This document shows, piece by piece, positions 37,901-46,183 of a stretch of DNA of 64,000 bases. The position numbers and the translations under genes are program-made. The DNA is from Antedon bifida (taxonomy: Eukaryota > Echinodermata > Crinoidea > Comatulida > Antedonidae): NCBI GenBank assembly GCA_963402885.1, contig OY727099.1, positions 3,088,001-3,152,000 on the forward strand, read 5' to 3'. The notes beneath the pieces are model-generated. The model was not told where the DNA came from. It made no database searches and saw only the letters and a program-made list of their open reading frames with translations. The number at the start of each line of letters is the position of its first letter. The stretch's first letter is position 1.

Positions 37901-40900
37901 CGTTTACCAGGCCAGGTGTATTCTCCTGACAGACAATGTGACTTTAACTTTCCTGGCAGTCAAGGTGTCTGTAGAGGGCAGACTGTAAGTATTCTCGGTA
38001 ATATAACATGATGAGAAATCAAAAACATTAAAACCATCATCAACTTTATTTGAAAGACTCTCCTGTCTTTGTTTCTATTCATTTTTGCATTTCCAAAAAT
38101 GTTTTGGTGTTCATAATATGAAAACAAACAATTTAACATTAGTCATCTCACTATTACATTAATCGAACATACATTCTTTTAACTTACCATTATTCATTAA
38201 GTTATTGTACTCTTCTAGGAAAATTGTGCAACAATGTTTTGTGTACGATCAGAGGGATCAGGGTGTACCACTCGTAACAGCCCTATGCTCGACGGGTCAC
38301 CATGCGGAGACAGTAGGGTAAATATACATAAAATATGCCTAAAAATGTATGTGCTTAGTATGTTTTATATTTTATGTTATAAAACGATGTTTTAAATAAA
38401 TGTAATCATGTTGTAGTGGTGCATCCAGGGACAGTGCGTTCCAGCAGATGGGCCAATTGGCGGAGGAGGCAGTGGTGGTGGTGGTGGCGGAGGCGGCTTT
38501 CAGATTACGTTTATTTGGGTGACAGTGTTTTCTGATTGTAGCCGATCCTGTGGCGGCGGTAAGTTACAATCCACACAAATAACATCAATACTTTATTGCT
38601 GTTTGTTTTACAAAGCAGCTACAGTATTGGTTTTATATTTAAACAGGACTGGAGACTCCTAACATAATATGCAGGAATGAAGAGATTCGACAACAAGTCC
38701 GGGATAGTAATTGTGACATCCTAATAAAACCCATTCAACCACCAAGCAGATCTTGTAACTTACAACGCTGTCCCACAAGGTAGGTCCTTAGGTAGGAACA
38801 TTTTTCTTGATTACCTACTTAATAAATAAATATAAACAACAGCAACGAATAATCAGGAACCTTTTTTAAAGATTTTGAATCTTTTTTTTTTTTTACAAAC
38901 TCCGAGTTTGCCACTTTTTGGAGAAGGATGTGATACTTGAGGCTGTCCACTTCAGGTCCACATGACTACATTAAGCCATGCGCCTCAGATGGAAAGCCTC
39001 CAGTAAATATCAACCACCTCCAAAAGTCGGAGTTTGCAAACAAAAGTTTGTAAATGTAGACTAGGCTTAATAAACTTTAATTTTGTTATTAAAAAGATGG
39101 AGCACTGGAAGTTGGTCAGGCTGTAGTACAGATTGTGGTACTGGTGTTCAAAACCGAAACGTTCGGTGTTTGTCTGTGAGCCAATTTGGATCTGAACAAC
39201 CGGTTGCTGATAGTGCATGTGATCCAGCAAGCAAGCCACTATCATCAAGATCATGCGCTGGTGAACTCTGCCAGAGTTGGATAACTGGTAATTGGAATAC
39301 ATGTTCTGTTACATGTGGAGATGGTGGAGTTCAGACACGGCAAGTGTTCTGTGCCATACAAACTCAAAGTGGTCAACGCATATTGGCAGATAGCGACTGT
39401 GATAGCTCATTGAAACCAGATACATCACGAGCTTGTCTAGGGTCTCCTAGTTGCCAAACACCTTCATGGAAAACTGAAAACTGGGGACAATGTTTTGGAG
39501 CGTGTGGCGAAAGTGTTCAAACCCGAAACGTTTTCTGTTCAGTACAGACTCCTAGTGGACAACGGGTTGTTCCACAGAGTGACTGTGTTCAACTAAAACC
39601 ACGCACGACACGTGAATGTACTCTTCCAGGCTGTCCAACGCCATCGTGGAACACAGAGAACTGGGGAGAATGCTCTGCTGTTTGCGGAGAAGGAATTCAA
39701 AGGCGCATAGTTTCCTGTGCAATACAAACAAATGGTCAGCAAATAGAAGTTGCAAATAGTGATTGTCCTGGCACAAGACCTGCAGCAACACGGACTTGCG
39801 TAGATGCCAATTGTCAAACACCGTCGTGGTCTACTGGGAGCTGGGGAGACTGTTCGACTGATTGTGGCATTGGAATTCAAACACGTGAAGTAAACTGTTT
39901 ACAAAATAATGTTCCTACATCTGACAGAGACTGCCCTGGTGCTAAGCCAACCGAAAGTAGGAATTGCTTCATAGAACAGTGTCAATTTGCCTATTGGTTC
40001 GCTGGTAGTTGGAGTCAATGTTCGACGACCTGTGGACTAGGTCGACAACAGCGGTATGTTGGTTGTGTCTATCAGAATTTTATTGTTTCAGATAGCAGAT
40101 GTCAAATTACAAAACCAGATGAATTCCGTGAATGTCAATTAGATGACTGTTCTACCAATGTTTGGGTAACAGGATCATATTCACAGGTAAGACCTTTTTT
40201 ATATGTAATGATTGATACTATTTCAAACAATATTAATCTGTATCTGGCATCAATACAAGTCACTCACTTCATTTTCATAATTCCATGCTCTTCTGGAGTT
40301 TGTGTTCATCATTCAAGTCGTTTGTTTCTACAGTGTTCAGTAACTTGTGGAGAAGGAGAGCAATCAAGAAGTGTTACTTGTCGACCTGATTCTAATAGTT
40401 TGATTATTTTACGACAAAACGAATGTTCATCTTTTACAAGACCATCAACGACACGGAGCTGTTTGAATGCATGCGAAACTCCAGGTAGAACCACATTATA
40501 TAACATACATGTGCTTAGGAGGTACACATATGTAGTAGTGTAGTTAGACGGCTTATTTCCCCGAAGTTTAAGTTTCTCCATATCTGTTGTTAACAAAGTT
40601 TTCCTTCAAGTTGTCTTTCTGTATACTCAATGTACTTTGAGTTTATTTATATTAAATATGTTTTTGATTTTGTATATAGATATTTCATGTAACAGCGTAC
40701 TCACGGAGAATTACGCAGTCTTTTCTTCTCCTGGATATCCCCACGGTTTTGGCCCAAGTCGATGTACAACACAGATAACAGCGCCCCCTGGAAGGCGTAT
40801 TCGGTTAACTTTCAGTTTTATATCTCTTCCATTTACTCAAGATTGTGACGATCACATAATGGTAGGTGAATGTAATATCATTCTGTATTGTGTATAATCT

Positions 40901-41423
40901 CCCGTTAGAGTATGATATTTAAAAACATATTAGTTGTAATGTAGTTTATAAGGATTTCAGGTATGACAATGGTACAAGCTAGAATATCGTCTATTGCATG
41001 TTGTTCGTATTCCTTTACGAGCGCCACCAGCGAATCACTATCAAGCTTTGATTCAGTCTCCAACTTAATTATGGCACGCTATGTGTGCCAAAATATTTAT
41101 CATTTTACAAATGTTTAGCCGAATGTTGAACCTAAGCTAAGCGCGCTGCCACTGCAGTTGCGAACGGCACGGTTTAATTTGTTTGCATTAACTATCACAC
41201 GTGGTGTGTTAAATAATGTTTTATTAATTCCTACTAAAAGAGATGCCATAACAAGTTGTGCGTTTTTTTGCAGGTATCAGGTGGTGTTTTATCCAGACGT
41301 TATTGTGGTTTTTCAGTTAATGTGCAATGGACCTCACCAGGAAATGAAATCATAGTTGTTTTAAACACCAACCAATACAGTCAACGCCCAGCGTTTTTAG
41401 CATACTACGTTTTTATAAATTAG
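31963..41423 (+). CDS. ADAMTS-like secreted zinc metalloprotease with TSP1 repeats and C-terminal CUB, 18 exons, 1,120 aa
   Basis: Exons: 31963-32037, 32459-32519, 33178-33315, 34912-35057, 35347-35587, 35818-35948, 36438-36527, 36750-36850, 36954-37094, 37544-37678, 37828-37984, 38219-38317, 38417-38558, 38647-38779, 39097-40186, 40334-40484, 40680-40861 and 41274-41423. All introns are GT-AG and phases agree, giving one 1,120-residue frame. Order of parts: signal peptide (1-22), reprolysin prodomain (about 45-200, with the typical DCHYIGN...STCNG), Ser/Thr-rich link, catalytic domain (about 233-420), disintegrin-like domain (421-515), Gly linker (520-532), eight TSP1 repeats (537-1010) and CUB (1014-1119). 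The enzyme would be secreted and cleave extracellular-matrix or plasma-type proteins; substrate unknown. The usual ADAMTS Cys-rich and spacer domains between the first and later TSP1 repeats are absent. Among vertebrate family members ADAMTS13 alone carries CUB domains, so orthology is uncertain. Possible furin sites are RNKR (62-65) and RLRR (165-168). Confidence 0.95.
32999..33156 (+). mobile_element. Short inverted-repeat element (MITE-like), copy 1, next to a splice acceptor
   Basis: Begins ctgtctatactatcaaact and ends agtttgattgtgtggacata before gcttta, an inverted pair with four to five mismatches. The interior carries a repeated actaccatattt unit. It shares its ends and interior with the copy at 53.9 kb and lies in intron 2 of the ADAMTS-like gene, ending 21 bases before exon 3. 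Confidence 0.75.
33431..33501. repeat. Long hairpin in ADAMTS-like intron 3
   Basis: Two arms of about 26 bp, containing gatatcaatctaat and attagattgatatc plus ccactggact / agtccagtg, face each other across a 17-bp loop with very few mismatches. Confidence 0.8.
36310..36332. repeat. Perfect 9-bp hairpin in ADAMTS-like intron 6
   Basis: CCCAGTCGG, a five-base loop ctaaa, then CCGACTGGG. Isolated, function unknown. Confidence 0.8.
36750..37678 (+). other. Zinc-binding part of the ADAMTS-like catalytic domain (exons 8-10)
   Basis: Exons 8-10 encode the second half of the reprolysin domain. The zinc site HEVAHNLGLSHD is residues 370-381 and is split by a phase-2 intron at the Asn codon. The Met-turn NIMSP follows (Met394). 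FCNWQ, a DSAAVLTR strand and the cysteine-rich STCSEF and RRCSISEDTGLG segments match the ADAMTS pattern. All three zinc histidines and the catalytic Glu371 are present, so the enzyme is predicted to be active. Confidence 0.95.
37828..38558 (+). other. Disintegrin-like region and polyglycine linker (exons 11-13)
   Basis: The spliced exons give a typical ADAMTS disintegrin-like module: CLDNVP, LPGQVY, QCDFNF, MFCVR, LDGSPCG and WCIQGQCV. It then runs into an unusual linker of 12 glycines and one serine (residues 520-532) before the first, divergent TSP1 repeat, whose CSRSCGGG is split across the 38,558 boundary. A flexible Gly linker here is not typical of the family. Confidence 0.9.
39097..40484 (+). 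other. TSP1 repeat array of the ADAMTS-like protein (exons 15-16)
   Basis: Exon 15 alone (1,090 bases) encodes six full TSP1 repeats and the start of a seventh, completed in exon 16. Each opens with a Trp motif (WSTGSW, WITGNW, WKTENW, WNTENW, WSTGSW, WFAGSW, WVTGSY) and has six cysteines. The C-x-x-S/T-C-G O-fucosylation pattern is kept in repeats with CSVTCG or CSTTCG and lost in those with CSTDCG, CFGACG or CSAVCG. Six repeats in one uninterrupted exon suggest growth by internal tandem duplication. Confidence 0.93.
40680..41423 (+). other. C-terminal CUB domain of the ADAMTS-like protein (exons 17-18)
   Basis: Two exons give about 107 residues with four CUB cysteines, the SSPGYPHGFGPSRC opening, a QDCDDHIMVSGG middle and a RRYCGF segment. 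It stops at 41,421-41,423 directly after the last beta strand (AYYVFIN), so CUB is the very C-terminus. Confidence 0.88.
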
Positions 41424-42534
41424 TAAGTCAGTTGGTTTGAAATTTTAAATAATATTTTTCAGAAACAGTTAGATACATCCTCTACTTAAATCAGTTTAGA
41501 TCCGACAATAATCAATATCAATGGACATAAACAAAATAAAGAAACAGGCCATTGTTAATATAACAAGGTAACTAAACAACGAGAAAGAGAGAAATGGTAG
41601 GCCTACTAAATAACAACAATGCATGGCCTTAAAAAGGACTCTTCTTCTTTATTGTAATCTCTATCTTTCGTTCTTACTTGCTTACTTCTCAAGCTCACTG
41701 GATTAAAATCTCTTACACAAATTCTACTTTAAATCCCACTATACCATCGGATTGTTATTATGGGTTATCAAACAAAAAAAAATGTTTTTATTACTTATAT
41801 TTTGAATTTAATTGATAGATTTGTAGAAATATGTTTAAAATGTAGCAGATTTAAGACACACGTGAAACCAACTGCAATACTTGTATCATTACAAGGTTGG
41901 CAATAGCTTTATGATGTATTCTAAAAATACAGATACTTTTACTGAACAAGTATTTTATTGTCTAAGTTTCTTCATAATAAGAATATATTGTTCAACGAAC
42001 AGCAGAAACACTTTGCTGTGTATTGATTGTTGACAAAATAATTTTTGTTTCGTCTTTTTTGTTGAAAATTGATATTTATTCATATAAATTGTACGTCATG
42101 TATGATGATCAATCATAAAAAATAAGCTTTCAAGGCTATGTGCATATTTTAGAAATTTGATCTGATTGATTGTAACTGCAATCTCATGACATTTTATTTG
42201 CATTATTATTTGTATTGTTAGTGATTATTAATTTAGTTATAATTTATACAAATTGTTTTTAATATTTTATTCCTTTTGATGTTCTCAAAATATGATTGAT
42301 ATTAATGAGAACACTGTGATAAATGTTACGAAATGTAAATATTTATAGATTACACTTTGATCACCTTGTGGCCTACCTTTGCTACATACTTTTATATAAA
42401 ATAATAAACAACATTTAAATAAACCACCTACGTCTTTTCCGTTTATTTATAAAATAGGCTTTTATCGATTATTATCGGTTAGTTCCGTGTGGTAAAAGGT
42501 AACACGATAAAGCAGTATATTACAGTAGACAAAC
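41424..42534 (+). other. Probable 3' UTR of the ADAMTS-like gene
   Basis: AT-rich sequence without open frames after the stop codon. Two AATAAA signals at 42,403-42,408 and 42,418-42,423 are the first strong ones and would give a 3' UTR of about 1 kb. The exact end is not provable from sequence. Confidence 0.5.
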
Positions 42535-42677
42535 AACATCCGGTTGTTCGGCATCATGCTATTCTGCATCCGGTTGTTCGGCATCATGCTATTCTGCATC
42601 CGGCAGTTCGGCATTAAACTGTTCAGCATCCGGCTGTTCGACACCCGGCTCTTGGGCATCGGGATGTTCGGCATCCA
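42535..42677. repeat. 15-bp minisatellite, about nine units
   Basis: Units alternate between forms like cggttgttcggcatc and atgctattctgcatc, so the first four also make two near-perfect 30-bp units. Later units are more diverged. The repeat length is a multiple of three, so it stays open on the minus strand as a 5-residue repeat, which explains a spurious open frame there. Confidence 0.9.
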
Positions 42678-43716
42678 ATAATTAAAATCACATCTTTTCG
42701 CAGAGCATACAACGAAAGTCATAATGCATCATTTTAATTTGCATTTTTTTCACATTTTTCCTGAATTACACTTCGTAAAATTACAAGCGTCCATTTTAAA
42801 ACGGAGCACCTTTGGTGGAGAAATGTGCATTACACAGAGTTTGTCACATACTGTATGTATACAAAATAAAAAGTAAACTCAGTACTGTAAAGTTGTGCTT
42901 GCGAATTTATTACCATACTTATAACACGACAATAAAAATAATTAACACCATCATTTTAAACTTCCAAACACTAAACGTTTTTTTCTTAATATATATTGTT
43001 TTTACAATTTAAAAGTACACTTGTTTTTTGTCAGTCAATTGGACAATATAAATATATTACACTTTAATAATGCACTGGCCCCTCAACACGATAACTGGAT
43101 GTAATGTCGCACAAATACAGTACATAGGTGATCCGGTGTATTGTATTGTAGACCACTTAATAAAGATCATGAGGATAATAACATTTTGCCGATGCACAAC
43201 ATTTATGTATCGTTTTTTGGGAACTACTTGTAACATTTTACCACCCAAGAAAAGGAGAAAATGGAAAAGTTATGTCATTTTATTTAGGACTCAAATTCAA
43301 TTTAAAACCACCTCAATAGTTTATATTGTATTGTTTGGTAGAGAATGCTTTACATAAGTTAAGTGACCATAACCATAATATAAAAAAAATGGGATGAGTC
43401 TACAAGAGGACAAAAAAAAAATGATTTAGTACAATGCCACTGTTAAATCTGGACAGTAGCAAACTTGTCGCTAACACATCCCTTCTGTGTGGGACATAAA
43501 TGTATACTTGCTGTCCGATCAACTTTAAGAATATAATTAAAATATGTACCAACTCTAGCACGATGGAGCAGTTACCCATACCCATTTAGTCAAAAAGCAA
43601 GATATGTTTTCAGATATGTTTTGAAGATTTGTGTTGCTTCTTGTTCTCTTCTTTCACATACAGGTTTAAAATCAAACGATATAGTCTTTTCTTTATCATT
43701 GTCTTCATACATTGTT
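42678..43716. other. Region between convergent ADAMTS-like and calcitonin-type genes
   Basis: AT-rich, no supported gene. It should contain the calcitonin-type 3' UTR on the minus strand. Candidate minus-strand AATAAA signals lie at 43,284-43,279 and near 42,905. Confidence 0.5.
43279..43284 (-). other. Candidate polyadenylation signal of the calcitonin-type gene
   Basis: AATAAA on the minus strand, 432 bases after the stop codon. It is the nearest good signal. Confidence 0.4.
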
Positions 43717-46183
43717 TCAAACATTAACGTCGTTGGATTGTGTTGAACGCCTTTTCCTACCTGGTCCACTTGAACCAAACATTCCTCCGCCTCCTTTGTG
43801 CAATGTGCCGATAGCTAATTCTCGGCCAACTTTAAGTTGAGCACAGCCACCAAACCCTTCGCATCCACGTTTTTCTCTGTAATGTACATATAATAATATT
43901 AAAACTAGTAGTTGAGCCTCTATTAAGAGTTAAGAAGAAGGGGAAAGAAGTTAACACATAATATATTGTTTCTTGTTCATAACGGAGAAGTGTCCACCTT
44001 AATGACGGTGTCCCAGGGGAGGGAGTCAATTGTATCATGACAAATAAAATGGACTCGCATATTACAATTTAAGAATTTTAGCAAAATACTTTGAGTGACC
44101 TTATTTGTTTTATCCATGTTGGAGTAGGCCTGTCTGTTATGTTGTAAAAGAAATTGGGCCAAATTTCAAATATTGCCGCGTAGTAATCTTTAGCCGCCAG
44201 TCATCACTCACTCACTCACCAGGATTCCGCGTTTAGTAGTCGTCATCAACACAAGTCAGCAAATAAAATTAATTCATCAAACGTTCCGTAAGTTATGTTA
44301 TTCACAGATTTGTATTGATCTTGATTAGACACAATGGTTTACTACTCTGGGACGTTTTACGTGTATATATGTTGTGTGTTTTCTTCCTAGGCCTTGTGTT
44401 TTTGGGATCTTTCGAGAGTAACAATATTGAACTAGGCAAGCAGAGTGGTCGAACGAAACTCGAGCGGTACGCCAAATACCGTTTGGAGTACAATGGCGCT
44501 ACTGTTAAAAGCTACTACTTCCACGAGGCAAGCTTTGAATCATCAGTATGATGTATACGGTCGGAAAGTAACAGTTACTACAACTGAAAGTATAATACTA
44601 AAGAAACCATACTTACTGTTGTAGTTGGTTATGGTTATCGAGATCATTTAGTTCTGCCCATTCATTATATATATCAATTCTATCAGCCAGGTCCCGTAAA
44701 AAGTTTGATGAGATGATACCTCGTCGTTCCCTTTTACAGAAAATAATCACAATTTGAAAATAATTAGCAAAACAAAAAAAGAGAAAGTAGTAGAATTAAT
44801 ACCTTAAGAAGACACTAAGCTTCGGGGCGACAAATGTTTCCCCTTATACTTGGTTCCCACTAGAGACGCTACACAAGACGTAATGCAACATAAGTTAGTT
44901 GACCAATCACAAGCGATGAATTATTCGAACTTGTCATTGGCCAACACGCTTGCGTTGCGTTTACGTCCTTACGTTACGTCCTAGTGGGAACTAAGCTTTA
45001 GAGGGTCGGCCGAGTGTTAAAACATTATTCATGTGTCCCCTTTAAGCTTAGTTCCCACTAGAACGCAACGCAAGGACGTAAACACAACGCAAGCGAGTTG
45101 ACCAATTACAAGCGACAGTTCGATTAATTCATCGCTTATGATTAGTCAAATCCCTTACGTTGCGTTACGTCGTTGTGTTGCGTCTCTAGTGGGAACCACG
45201 CATTAGTAATGTAATGTGATATAGCGCATTCCACAATGTGCTGCCTAATTAAGCTTGGTTCCCACTAGAGACGCAACGCAATGACGTAACGCAACGTAAG
45301 TGATTTGACCAATCACACGTGATGGATTATTCGAACGGTGGCTTGTCATTGGTCAACTCACTTACGTTGCGTTTACGTCCTTGCGTTGCGTCTCTAGTGG
45401 AACCACGCTTTAGATGTGGGTTTGTACATTATTTAAAATTGAAACTCAATATTCCAGAACCAAAGAGTGTGTTGGATACTGTTCTTTATTTCCAACACTT
45501 CCAATTGATCTGAGCCATTTCTGTCATTGTTTTCACGACATATAACGAACTGTGGAAATTTACTCAAATAACGCAAATATAAGAAAATTAAAGCTTGGTT
45601 TTTCGCTCCTCCCAATACGACCCAACGCAATGAATGTACTACGCGCACGTAATTTTACAAACTGCAACTTCTGATTGGTAAAATGACTTGTGTTGTAATT
45701 AACCTAGGGACTAAAGCGTTTGATCGATCATGCCAATTTAACGCCACACGATGGGTATTTTTTACGTGTTGTGTCCCCATTTATGTATAACAACATCTTT
45801 TTATATAAACTAGTCCTGTATCTATAAAATTATGACACATGAATTGACGTCAGCGCCATTTTAAGTTGTTTTTATTTGCCTTCAATAATTATTATTGGTC
45901 TGATTGTGTTACATATCATATTGTGCATTTTATAGCATAACATATTTATTATCATTTTGTAATACCATAATATAACATAATCATATAATATTACGATTCA
46001 AATTGAATAATGCATTGTATCATGCCATGCATTTAGATCGTATAAGTTGATCTTTTATGTCTTATTGTAGTTATGAGGACAATAATATCTGGTGTACTTT
46101 ACATACCTACTGGCTGAAGCTGATTGGACTATACAAATTAGTAAGCAAGATATTAAAACACTTGATATCCATGATGTATTCAT
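43717..46183 (-). CDS. Calcitonin-type neuropeptide precursor, 3 exons, 116 aa
   Basis: Minus-strand exons 46183-46107, 44730-44617 and 43876-43717 join with phase-2 GT-AG introns. Residues 1-24 are a signal peptide (MNTSWISSVLISCLLIC then IVQSASA). RERR at 26-29 and KR at 66-67 are processing sites. The predicted mature peptide is residues 68-102: it opens with GCEGFGGC, whose two cysteines (C69, C75) form the N-terminal ring of calcitonin-type peptides. It ends MFGSSGP, followed by Gly103 for amidation and RKRR (104-107) for cleavage. The disulfide ring, 35-residue length and Pro-amide end are the calcitonin-family pattern, and the Gly-Pro-amide ending matches echinoderm members. It would act on a calcitonin-type GPCR; in starfish such peptides relax muscle. 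Only one peptide is encoded, whereas sea cucumbers are known to produce two by alternative splicing. The gene converges on the ADAMTS-like gene. Confidence 0.93.
44369..44551 (+). CDS. Hypothetical small secreted ORF antisense to calcitonin intron 2
   Basis: A 60-codon plus-strand frame begins MLCVFFLGLVFLGSFES, which reads like a signal peptide, and continues with 43 polar, tyrosine-rich residues to a stop at 44,551. It lies wholly inside intron 2 of the calcitonin-type gene on the other strand. No family recognised, no cysteine in the mature part, and no strong promoter or polyadenylation signal close by. May be chance. Confidence 0.2.
   Translation: MLCVFFLGLVFLGSFESNNIELGKQSGRTKLERYAKYRLEYNGATVKSYYFHEASFESSV
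44846..45000. mobile_element. Palindromic MITE-like element, copy A
   Basis: Left end cttggttcccactagagacg faces right end tcctagtgggaactaagctt. Between them lies a second inverted pair around ttgaccaatcacaagcgatg. In calcitonin intron 1. Confidence 0.85.
45041..45204. mobile_element. Palindromic MITE-like element, copy B
   Basis: Left end aagcttagttcccactaga and right end gcgtctctagtgggaacca form terminal inverted repeats of about 30 bp, with acgcaacgca/tgcgttgcgt continuing the stem. About 40 bp from copy A. Confidence 0.87.
45249..45412. mobile_element. Palindromic MITE-like element, copy C
   Basis: Best-preserved copy: aagcttggttcccactagag at the left and ctctagtggaaccacgcttt at the right, with inner stem acgcaacg/cgttgcgt and a central segment inverted on itself. 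About 45 bp from copy B. Confidence 0.87.

Noticed and set aside
39552..39880. Minus-strand open frames of 89-95 codons
   Set aside because: They are antisense shadows of the TSP1 exon, kept open by its repeated codons.
42462..42722. Minus-strand frame with repeated Met/Asn-rich pentads
   Set aside because: Produced by the 15-bp minisatellite; no start context, splice sites or family.
43590..43778. Minus-strand 62-codon frame over calcitonin exon 3
   Set aside because: It is a shifted frame across the mature-peptide exon and its 3' UTR. The spliced hormone frame ends properly at 43,717 and explains the exon.
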